From the NCBI RefSeq assembly GCF_029589435.1, contig NZ_JARRAG010000002.1:2666001-2730000 (forward strand): a stretch of 64,000 nt of DNA, written 5' to 3'. Below, piece after piece: positions 48,960-57,738 of the stretch. The translations under genes and the position numbers were made by a program. The notes under the pieces were generated by a model that searched no databases, was not told the origin of the DNA, and saw only the letters and a list, made by a program, of their open reading frames with translations. The stretch is from Paludisphaera mucosa (GTDB lineage Bacteria; Planctomycetota; Planctomycetia; Isosphaerales; Isosphaeraceae). Positions within the stretch are counted from its first letter, which is position 1. Every line of letters begins with the position of its first letter.

Positions 48960-49648
48960 TCGCTCGGCTCCGAGTCGATCACGCGGCGGACGAAGTCCAT
49001 GGGCCCCATGCCTTCCGACGCCCCCCATCGGGCCGCCCCGGAAGGTGATCCCCAGCACCCGAGGCCCTCCCGCTCGCGGGGCGGCGACGATGAATCTCCG
49101 ATCCATTGTCGAATTCCATCGTAGGATGAGTAAGGGTTCCGCGCGAACTCGGCACACCGATGGCATTTGTCAGGGCGGCGATGAGTATCGACAAACTCGA
49201 TCCGAGCGACACCCGACGTCGGCCCGTCCCAACGCGCGAGCGGGTCCGAGCGGGACTTGCCGGATACACCTCGCGAATTCCCGCCGGCGGGATCGTTCGA
49301 GCGGCCGGCTGGCGCGACGACTTGAGACGACTCGAAATTCCATCTCTGTTGAGGCGGAACGAAGCCAACTCGACGACGCGCGAGAGCATATTAAAATTTT
49401 GGAACGATGGGACTTACGCTGAGGCTCGGCGGCGATCGCGTCGGGATGGCCGGGACGAACCAAGCCAAATCGAAGCCATCCCAAAAGTCGTATCCAATTG
49501 AGCAGGCCCGCTGGTGAAACCGGGGCGGAAAATCGTAAGATGAAGGATGTCTCGCCGCCCGGGGGGTGCAACGCCCTCGAAGGGCCGGTCGAATCGGTTC
49601 CGGTGGCCCGTTCGCTGCCGCATCTATTGAAGACGAGGAGCGTGGGCC
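48960..49648. other. Intergenic region, 689 bp
   Basis: Upstream of the pseudouridine synthase gene. An AT-rich patch near 49385-49405 could hold a promoter, but no clear element is seen. Short open frames in both directions have no ribosome site or recognisable content. Confidence 0.45.
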
Positions 49649-51583
49649 ATGGCGGAGCGACGATCATATCAGGGCGGCGGTAAAGGCCGACCGCCTCGCA
49701 AGGAAGGGGGCGGTCCGAAACCGCCGGGCGGGCCGCTGCGCAGCCTCTCGGGGTCCGGCCCCAAGCCCAAGCGATTCGGCCCGGGCGGCAAGCCGGGTCG
49801 ACCCGGTGCGGGCCCCGGGCAAGGTCAAGGACCGCCGCCGGGCGGGTACAGCGATCGCAAGGGGCCGCGCCGGCCTTCGGGCGATCTCACGCCCCGGAAA
49901 CCCCGGCGCGACCAGGTCGCGTCGAGCCCCGAGAACGAGAAGGGCGAACGCCTGCAGAAGGTCCTCGCCCAGGCCGGGCTGGGCTCGCGCCGCGCGTGCG
50001 AGGAGTACATCCTCCAGGGTCGCGTCACGGTCGACGGCAAGACGGTCAAGGAGCTGGGCGCGCGAGTGCATCCCGGCCAGGCGGCCATCGCCGTCGACGG
50101 CGAGAAGCTCAAGGCCGAGCGCCACGTCTATTACGCCGTGAACAAGCCCAAGGGATACGTCTCCACCAACGAAGACCCGGCCGGCCGCCCGCGGGTCGTC
50201 GACCTGCTGCCCGAAGTCCCCGAGCGCGTCTACACCGTGGGTCGGCTCGACGAGGAGAGCACGGGCCTGATGCTGTTGACGAACGACGGCGACCTCGCCA
50301 ACCGCCTCGCCCATCCGCGATACGGGGTGGAGAAGGTCTATCGCGCGGTCGTCGCGGGCACCCCCAGCCCCGACATCCTGGCCCGGCTCACCGACGGCGT
50401 CTGGCTCTCGGACGGCAAGGTCCGGGCCAAGCGCACCCGGATCGTCTCCTCCCAGGGCGAGGCGACCGTGCTGGAACTCGTCCTGGCCGAAGGCAAGAAG
50501 CGCGAGATCCGCCGGATGCTGGCCAAGTTCGGCCACAAGGTCATGACGCTGACCCGCGTCTCCATCGGCCCGATCAGCCTCAAGGGGCTGCTCGTCGGCG
50601 AGGCCCGGCCGCTCTCGCGGACCGAGGTCGACATGCTCCGCAAGGTCGCCTCCGGCGTGAACATCTCGCCGCCCCGCGACCTCTCCAGCGACGCCCGCCC
50701 CCGGGGCCGCAGTCCGCGCCCCAACCAGCACCAGGGCCAGGACCGCTATCAGGGCCCGGGCCGACCTCCGGGCCGACCGCGGCCCGTGGGGGATCGCTAC
50801 CCGAACCCCAGCCTGGCCCAGGGGCAGGAGGTCGACATCGAGGCCCTCGGCCCGCCGCCTTCACAGCGACGCGGGGGACCTCCCCAGGGTCGTCCCGACG
50901 GTCCCCGCGGCGCGAAGCCGGAACGCTCGCCGAGCGGCGTCCGCCCGCCGCGGCCCCACTTTGACGAGGGGACCGAGGGCCCGCCCCCGCGACCGGCCGG
51001 CGCAGGTCGCCAGGGCTATCGTCCCGAAGGCGGCCCGCCGTCGCGCCCGCAGGGTAACCGTCCCGATGGACCGCCCCCGCGCCGCCAGGCCTACCGCCCC
51101 GAGGGGGGCCCACCTTCTCGCCCCCAAGGCTATCGATCCGAAGGCCCGCCGCCCCGCCCGCAGGGATACCGCCCCGCGGGGGGACCGCCGCAGCGGCCCC
51201 AGGCGTATCGCCCCGACGGGCCGCCGCAGGGGCCTCGGCCCGGAGGCCCGGTGGGTCGACCCGAAGGCCCCCCGCCGTCGCAGCGGCCGGCCCGGCCCGC
51301 AGCCGGCACCCGTCCCGGTCCTTCCGGGCCGCGGCCGCCGGGAGCGATCCGCATCCCTCGGCCGGCGGGTCCGCCGCCCTCGAAGCGGCCGCCGGTCGAC
51401 TCGGGTCCGCCGCCGACATCCGAGCCGAAGGGCCGCCGGATCATCGGGCTCGACCCCCAGGTCTACCGCGCGACGAACGACGCCTCGGGCCCCGCACCGC
51501 CCTCGAAGCGGCCGATGCCCAAGCGCCGGCCATTGCGTAAGGCGGCCGGCGTCAAGCGAAAGCGGCCGGGCGACGAGGCATGA
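49649..51583 (+). CDS. RluB/RsuA-family pseudouridine synthase with long disordered tails
   Basis: 644 residues. The first 98 are Gly/Pro/Lys/Arg-rich. An S4 RNA-binding domain (about 99-147: GERLQKVLAQAGLGSRRACEEYI) and the pseudouridine synthase domain (about 158-335) follow, with catalytic aspartate D201 in VGRLDEESTGLMLLTND and EGKKREIRRM. It should isomerise uridine in 23S rRNA, like RluB. The remaining 310 residues are a Pro/Arg/Gly-rich tail with repeated YRPEGGPPSRPQG-like units (about 450-535). Family members normally run 240-300 residues. Its stop overlaps the pyrK start (ATGA). Confidence 0.9.
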   Translation: MAERRSYQGGGKGRPPRKEGGGPKPPGGPLRSLSGSGPKPKRFGPGGKPGRPGAGPGQGQGPPPGGYSDRKGPRRPSGDLTPRKPRRDQVASSPENEKGERLQKVLAQAGLGSRRACEEYILQGRVTVDGKTVKELGARVHPGQAAIAVDGEKLKAERHVYYAVNKPKGYVSTNEDPAGRPRVVDLLPEVPERVYTVGRLDEESTGLMLLTNDGDLANRLAHPRYGVEKVYRAVVAGTPSPDILARLTDGVWLSDGKVRAKRTRIVSSQGEATVLELVLAEGKKREIRRMLAKFGHKVMTLTRVSIGPISLKGLLVGEARPLSRTEVDMLRKVASGVNISPPRDLSSDARPRGRSPRPNQHQGQDRYQGPGRPPGRPRPVGDRYPNPSLAQGQEVDIEALGPPPSQRRGGPPQGRPDGPRGAKPERSPSGVRPPRPHFDEGTEGPPPRPAGAGRQGYRPEGGPPSRPQGNRPDGPPPRRQAYRPEGGPPSRPQGYRSEGPPPRPQGYRPAGGPPQRPQAYRPDGPPQGPRPGGPVGRPEGPPPSQRPARPAAGTRPGPSGPRPPGAIRIPRPAGPPPSKRPPVDSGPPPTSEPKGRRIIGLDPQVYRATNDASGPAPPSKRPMPKRRPLRKAAGVKRKRPGDEA

Positions 51584-52473
51584 GCGAGGCCCCTAGCCCC
51601 AGCCGGGCCCTGATGCGTCCCGCCGCGACCGTCCTGGAGAACCAGGAGGTCGCGCGGGGCACGTTCCGGCTCCGGATCGCCGACCCCGAGATCGCCCGGC
51701 GGATCCTCCCCGGCCAGTTCGTGATGGTCCGCGCGGCGGCCGAAGGGACCGACGACCCCCTGCTCGGCCGGCCGTTCGCCCTCTACGACGTCCAGCACGA
51801 CTCCTCCGGGAAACCGACCTCGTTCGAGGTCGTCTACCTCGTGATCGGCCGGGGCACCGACTCGCTGTCGCGCCGCAGACCCGGTGACCGGGTCGACGTC
51901 TGGGGCCCGCTCGGCAACGGGTTCGGCCCCTCGCCCGGCCCCGGTTCGGCCCTCTTCGTGGCCGGCGGCATCGGCCAGACGCCCTTCCTGGCCCTGGGTC
52001 GAGACTGGCTCGGCAAAGCGACTTACGGCGACCCCTCCGATTCCGGGAGAGCGACGACGGTCTCCTCCGCCACGCTCCTTTACGGCGTCCGATCGGCCGG
52101 ATTGCTGGCCGGCGTCGAGGATTTCGAGCGCGCGGGGATCGGCGTCGAGATCGCGACCGACGACGGCTCGGCCGGTCGCCACGGGTTCGTCACCCAACTC
52201 CTGGCCGATCGGTTCGAAGCCGGTGACCGGCCCGCGAAGGTCGTCGCCTGCGGCCCCCCGCCCATGCTTGCGGGGGTCGCCCGGCTGACCCAGGCGCACG
52301 GCGTCGCCTGCGACGTTTCCCTGGAGAATCACATGGCCTGCGGCTTCGGGGCCTGCTTCAGCTGCGTCACCCCGATCCTCCAGGACGACGGCCGACCCGA
52401 CCTGCGTCGAGTCTGCGTCGAGGGCCCGGTCTTCCCGGCCGACAGGGTCGACTGGTCTCGACCGTCGCACTGA
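51580..52473 (+). CDS. pyrK: Dihydroorotate dehydrogenase electron-transfer subunit-like (PyrK)
   Basis: 297 residues. FAD-binding domain with LLGRPFALYDV, NAD-binding part with LFVAGGIGQTPFLAL, and a C-terminal 2Fe-2S cysteine cluster HMACGFGACFSCVTPI plus a fourth cysteine in RRVCVEGPVF. This is the PyrK pattern; PyrK passes electrons from PyrD (class 1B) to NAD+ in pyrimidine synthesis. No pyrD lies next to it in this window. Translation is coupled to the pseudouridine synthase by a 4-base overlap. Other ferredoxin-NADP reductase-like roles cannot be excluded. Confidence 0.85.
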   Translation: MSEAPSPSRALMRPAATVLENQEVARGTFRLRIADPEIARRILPGQFVMVRAAAEGTDDPLLGRPFALYDVQHDSSGKPTSFEVVYLVIGRGTDSLSRRRPGDRVDVWGPLGNGFGPSPGPGSALFVAGGIGQTPFLALGRDWLGKATYGDPSDSGRATTVSSATLLYGVRSAGLLAGVEDFERAGIGVEIATDDGSAGRHGFVTQLLADRFEAGDRPAKVVACGPPPMLAGVARLTQAHGVACDVSLENHMACGFGACFSCVTPILQDDGRPDLRRVCVEGPVFPADRVDWSRPSH

Positions 52474-52482
52474 ACCAGGCGG

Positions 52483-53253
52483 TCAGCGGCGAGTCTTGGC
52501 CTGGGCGCGGATCTGGTCGCGGAGGCGGGCCGCCTGCTCGTAATCTTCGCGTGCGACCGCCTCGTCGAGCTGCTCGCGCAGCGTCTTCTCGACGGCGAAG
52601 TTCCGGCGGATTTCCTGCTCATTGAGCCGAAGCTGCTCGATGAGCGAGGGATTGGGCGATTCAGTCGCGTCACGCTCTTCCCACCAGGTACGCTGATGGA
52701 GAAGGAGCTTTTCGACGCCGTCGCGGAGAGCGTCGATGGCCTCCTCGGGCCGCCGTCGTTCCAGGGCCATGGCCGCCTGCGCCTGGGCCCTGTGGAACTG
52801 GACGAGGCCCCGAAACTGCTCGTGCGAGGCGATGTAATCTTCGTCCGCGCCATGTTTTCGGACGAAATCCATCAGCGCCAGCGTGTGATCGGAATCGCGG
52901 ATCGCCAGCTCATACCGGCGGAGCGACAGCCACGCCATCCGGCGATGGTAGAACTGGACGAACTCCCGGTCGGCCTCGACGCAGTGATGCTGGGCCATCG
53001 TCCAGCCTGGTCCGGGACCGTCGCCGGGCGTCCGGTTGGCGGCGTGGTAGCGGAGGTAATCCAGATAAGTCGTCGCTCCGTGAGGCCGCGAGCCGTCGGG
53101 ACGACCGGCGACCTCGAGCTGGAGCACGCCGAGTTCGATCCGGATCTGCACGACGTTGCGGCCGTCGCGGGCCCGGACCTCGCGCGCCAGAACCTCGCCC
53201 GGCTCGGGGTCGTACGGCCACCCCTGGATGACGTCGTCCAAATCCTTCCGCAT
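52483..53253 (-). CDS. UVR-domain protein
   Basis: 256 residues from the ATG at 53253. The C-terminal 40 residues are a UVR (UvrB/UvrC interaction) motif: LREQLDEAVAREDYEQAARLRDQIRA. The N-terminal region (LDDVIQGWPYDPEPGEVLAREVRA, VQIRIELGVLQLEVAGRPDG) and an all-helical middle (MAWLSLRRYELAIRDSDHTLALMDF, YIASHEQFRGLVQFHRAQAQAAMALE) are shared with planctomycete proteins of unknown function. UVR motifs also occur in McsA and ClpC, so a protein-interaction role is inferred. It is convergent with pyrK, 9 bp apart. Confidence 0.75.
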   Translation of the reverse strand: MRKDLDDVIQGWPYDPEPGEVLAREVRARDGRNVVQIRIELGVLQLEVAGRPDGSRPHGATTYLDYLRYHAANRTPGDGPGPGWTMAQHHCVEADREFVQFYHRRMAWLSLRRYELAIRDSDHTLALMDFVRKHGADEDYIASHEQFRGLVQFHRAQAQAAMALERRRPEEAIDALRDGVEKLLLHQRTWWEERDATESPNPSLIEQLRLNEQEIRRNFAVEKTLREQLDEAVAREDYEQAARLRDQIRAQAKTRR

Positions 53254-53395
53254 CCGCCAGCCCCCCGACACGTCCCTGGCCCCCCCTCTCCGGTCGCCCC
53301 CTGGAAGATTATAGCCCCCCGGCGAAGCGAATCCTACTCGTCCCGCGACGCCGCCCTCTCCGGGGCGATTTCCCGAATTCGCGCCCGCGCCTCTC

Positions 53396-53424
53396 TTGCA
53401 TTCGCCCCGCCGACCCGTCATGAT
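53396..53424 (+). promoter_or_regulatory. Promoter of tRNA-Lys
   Basis: TTGCAT, 17-base spacer, CATGAT; the start point would fall about 20 bases before the tRNA. Confidence 0.5.
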
Positions 53425-53451
53425 GTTCCTATCAATCCCACCTGCCATACC

Positions 53452-54921
<1,470 letters not shown>

Positions 54922-55041
54922 CGGGTTCGTCTCCTGCTCAACTCAGGGTCGAATCAAGGGGGCGGGGTCGTCGCAAGCGGCCCCGTCTCCGCCCCTCACA
55001 GTATCGACGGGGCTCGTTGGTTGCAATCTAGACGATCTCTC

Positions 55042-55962
55042 TCACTCGCCCAGCGGCTTGAGCTGGTTCACCTGCCGCCCGCCTTCCAACGCCACGTTGA
55101 CTTGGGCGACGACGACCGACAGGGACAATCGCCTCGCTCTCGCGACGGCCAGCAACGACCGCTGGTATCGGGCGACCGCCTTGTCGAAGCAGCTCTGGTA
55201 CGCCTTCAGGGCCTTCGCGTTCTGCGAGACCTCGCGCGAGAAGTAGTTGAACCACTGCTCCCAGGCCGAGACGTGCAGCCAGTCCAGCACGGCGCGCGAC
55301 GCCAGCAGCTCGACCACCACGCCCGAGCCCGGTGGGGCCAGTTCGCGTCGCAGGCCCTCCATGTAATGCTCGACCGCGGCGCGGGAGTCGCCGCCCGCCA
55401 CGCAGGTCGGGATGATCTCCATGAGGGAGCGCTCGGCGAGTTCGGCGAGGTCTCCCTTACGATCCCTAGCCGTCGCGACCAATTCCGCCACCCGGGCCTC
55501 GGCCGCGTCGTCTCCGAGGCGGGAGAATCGCATCAGTTCGCGGAACTCCGACCGGGGGCCAAGGCCCTTCTCAATGAATATGCCGACCTTCGATTCCACG
55601 TCCCGTCTCCTTCGCCATTCGCCGCGATGATGGCGGCGGTATCCGAGCACGCCGAGGATCGCCGCGACGGCCGCGTCGGCTTCCCGCCGGCATTCGTCCA
55701 GTTCCGCGCCGAACGCCCGGATCGGCCGGGCCCGATCCTTCGCGATCCGCTCGGCCTCGTCCCGGGCCTTGGCGTCGGACTCGACCTTGCGACTCGCCTT
55801 CAGCGCGGCGGCGGTCGCCTCGTCGCGTCGCTCTCGCTCCAGGTCGCGGATGCGAGGCACCAGGTCCGCGGGGACCGGCCCGAGGCATCGGCTCGTGAAG
55901 CGGTCGCCCGCCCGCACGGACTGGTAGAGGTAGTAGCCGTTCTTGATCCGCTTGAGGTGCAT
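55042..55962 (-). CDS. Hypothetical island protein, helical
   Basis: 306 residues. It begins MHLKRIKNGYYLYQSVRAGDR, a beta-hairpin-like start. The rest is strongly helical and charged (DLERERRDEATAAALKASRKVESDAKARDEAERIAKD, split over residues 36-75), then LAERSLMEIIPTCVAGGDS and a well-ordered C-terminal third (VLDWLHVSAWEQWFNYF, SCFDKAVARYQRSLLAVARA). No known domain recognised. It lies between the integrase and the terminase-like gene on the same strand, with hairpins and a DnaA-box-like site just upstream. Confidence 0.65.
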   Translation of the reverse strand: MHLKRIKNGYYLYQSVRAGDRFTSRCLGPVPADLVPRIRDLERERRDEATAAALKASRKVESDAKARDEAERIAKDRARPIRAFGAELDECRREADAAVAAILGVLGYRRHHRGEWRRRRDVESKVGIFIEKGLGPRSEFRELMRFSRLGDDAAEARVAELVATARDRKGDLAELAERSLMEIIPTCVAGGDSRAAVEHYMEGLRRELAPPGSGVVVELLASRAVLDWLHVSAWEQWFNYFSREVSQNAKALKAYQSCFDKAVARYQRSLLAVARARRLSLSVVVAQVNVALEGGRQVNQLKPLGE

Positions 55963-56078
55963 CTTCGGCCCGTCCCTCGATAACCCACCTCGCGGGGAAT
56001 TCCACGCTGCCCCGCTCGCGCGTCGGCCCGAGGCGGTCCACCAGTTCCTAGCCAGTTCTTGTGGCGACGGGCCACCTG

Positions 56079-56132
56079 TTATCCACCGGTTTCACGGTGG
56101 CGGCCCTACCGGTCAACCACCGATTTCGTGGT
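56079..56132. promoter_or_regulatory. DnaA-box-like site with two adjacent hairpins
   Basis: TTATCCACC (56079-56087; 8 of 9 match to the DnaA box TTATCCACA) overlaps hairpin CCACCG-GTTTCA-CGGTGG (56083-56100). A second, similar hairpin ACCAC-N7-GTGGT is at 56116-56132. Located between the terminase-like gene and the hypothetical gene. Replication origin or RNA hairpins are both possible. Confidence 0.4.
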
Positions 56133-56172
56133 AGCGGCTCGGCCTTGCGTGCGCGGGGGACTTGTCCGAAGA

Positions 56173-56391
56173 CTACATCTCGACGCGATCCCGGTTCGCT
56201 CCGCGGGCCCTTGGGGGGAAGCGACGCAGCATCTCGGCGTCGATCGCCGGCCGGATCTTGGGATGGTGGTAGAGCACCCAGCCCTGTTTCTGCGGCCAGG
56301 CGTAGCCGGCGTAACGCGCGGCGCGGGTCGGCTTGAAACGCCCGGGCCCCTCGAAGAAATACCAGATGAACGCTCGCTGCTTCCTGGTCAT
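56173..56391 (-). CDS. Phage terminase small subunit-like protein, short
   Basis: 72 residues; ATG at 56391 with GAGGAGA 4-5 bases upstream. The sequence MTRKQRAFIWYFFEGPGRF...TRAARYAGYAWPQKQGWVLYHHPKIRPAI follows the N-terminal DNA-binding pattern of terminase small subunits (KQRxFxxxY, TxAAxxAGY, G..L..nPxI..AI). The usual oligomerisation and C-terminal regions are missing, so it is a minimal or truncated TerS. No large terminase, portal or capsid gene is near. The assignment rests on the motif pattern only. Confidence 0.6.
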   Translation of the reverse strand: MTRKQRAFIWYFFEGPGRFKPTRAARYAGYAWPQKQGWVLYHHPKIRPAIDAEMLRRFPPRARGANRDRVEM

Positions 56392-56426
56392 CGAATCTCC
56401 TCGCGCGCGTAGGGTGTCAGATTTGC

Positions 56427-57659
56427 CTAGGTTGTGTCGCATCTGCCTAGGTTTCGGCTGAGGCCGGCGTTGAACTCGGCGAGCCATTCGAGGGAGATCG
56501 GGACGTCGTCGTTAGGCTCAGAACCCTGGTTTTGAGGGTTTTGATCGGCCCATGGCACTTCGGAGGATGCGGGCTCGTCTCCCCATCGCTGGGATTCCAA
56601 TTCCTCCCAAGAGGGACGGAACGGGAGCAGGCCGAACCAGTGGTACCGGATGCGGTTGAACCCGGTGGCATGAAGGTCGGTCCAGTCCTTCACACCTCCG
56701 AACGGTTTGATCCGCCTCGCCCGAGCGGGCCATCCCGCGGCGAACTTATCGCCCGCATCGTCGGCATCGGTCGCCAGGTACCAGGGAGAGGCGGGGAGTA
56801 GCGCCCGGAACAGCCCGGAGGTCAGGGCGCTGGATGCGCTCCCGATCGTGACGACCGCCGCATGAGTTCCGATCTCCTGACCGAGCAGCAAGGCGTCGAA
56901 TTCGCCCTCGACGACCACGAGAGGGAAACCGGGGCGCACCCTGGCGAGGTTGGGAAAAGCCTTTGGAGCGTCGCGGAGGATCTCCAGATACTTCGGGTCT
57001 CGCCCGTCCGTCCGGCGGAGCTTGATGCAGGCCAGGCGATCGCCGTCGAACCAGGGGATCACGATCCCGGATGCGGTGTAAGGCTTGCCCTCCCGAGTCA
57101 CCAGGTCGGCCCGCGGCGTCCAGCCCAGCCGGGCGGCCCTGATCGTCTCGTCCTGCAATCCGCGTTCAGCCCGTAGGTATTCCAGCCATCGGGCCCCGGA
57201 GTCGCTCCAGAGGGCCTCCAGGGCGTTCTCGACGAGCTTCCGGCCGGACGACTGACCCAACCCCCTCGGCTTGGGCGGAGGGGGCGGAGCCTGGATCTTT
57301 GGTTTCGGCGGTTGGTACGTCCCGGACTCGGGGAGGTACAACCCCACGATCTCCGCCGCCCGTCGGGCGCTGGCGGGAAACTCCAGGTGCTCGATCTCGG
57401 CGACCAGGTCGGCCGCATCGCCGCCCTTGCCGCACCCGAAGCATTTCCAGTGCGGTCGGCGAGGCTCCAGCCCGAATGATGGAGACCGCTCATCGTGGAA
57501 CGGGCATCGCCAGAGGGACCGCCCGCTCTCCCTCTTGACCGGGGGCCCCAAGAGCGCCTCTGCCAGCGTGGGGAGGTCGACTTGGGCCCGGATCGACTTC
57601 CAATCGAACCGGCTCCGAGGCACTTGCACCGACCAGGAACCGGAGATTGGGGCTTTCAT
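56427..57659 (-). CDS. CHC2 zinc-finger/Toprim DNA primase-like protein
   Basis: 410 residues from ATG at 57659. A CHC2-type zinc finger is at residues 52-76 (CPFHDERSPSF, HWKCFGCGKGGDA; ligands C52, H55, C73, C76). A Pro-rich linker leads to the catalytic region with GIVIPWFDGDRLACIKLRRTDG and a Toprim domain (LVVVEGEFDALLLGQE, YLATDADDAGDKFA) whose acidic residues bind Mg2+. It should synthesise primers for element replication. No DnaB-binding C-terminal domain is seen. It is downstream of the DUF3987 gene; inverted iterons separate the two. Confidence 0.85.
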   Translation of the reverse strand: MKAPISGSWSVQVPRSRFDWKSIRAQVDLPTLAEALLGPPVKRESGRSLWRCPFHDERSPSFGLEPRRPHWKCFGCGKGGDAADLVAEIEHLEFPASARRAAEIVGLYLPESGTYQPPKPKIQAPPPPPKPRGLGQSSGRKLVENALEALWSDSGARWLEYLRAERGLQDETIRAARLGWTPRADLVTREGKPYTASGIVIPWFDGDRLACIKLRRTDGRDPKYLEILRDAPKAFPNLARVRPGFPLVVVEGEFDALLLGQEIGTHAAVVTIGSASSALTSGLFRALLPASPWYLATDADDAGDKFAAGWPARARRIKPFGGVKDWTDLHATGFNRIRYHWFGLLPFRPSWEELESQRWGDEPASSEVPWADQNPQNQGSEPNDDVPISLEWLAEFNAGLSRNLGRCDTT

Positions 57660-57688
57660 TCCCACGGCTACTCTCTCCTTGTACACGA

Positions 57689-57715
57689 CCGCCAAAACCG
57701 CCAGAACCGACAGAA
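57689..57715 (+). repeat. Iteron array, left (three 9-mers)
   Basis: CCGCCAAAA, CCGCCAGAA and CCGACAGAA in direct succession, upstream of the primase ATG. Inverted counterpart at 57755-57781. Confidence 0.7.
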
Positions 57716-57738
57716 CCCGGGCTGCGAACAATTCGCGT

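Noticed and set aside
49160-49501. 113-codon frame upstream of the pseudouridine synthase gene
   Set aside because: No ribosome site, overlapping frames of equal quality on the other strand, no recognisable content.
57660-57731. Longer N-terminus of the primase starting at 57731
   Set aside because: It would translate the iteron array as a hydrophobic VLSVLAVLAVV segment; the ATG at 57659 fits a cytoplasmic primase better.
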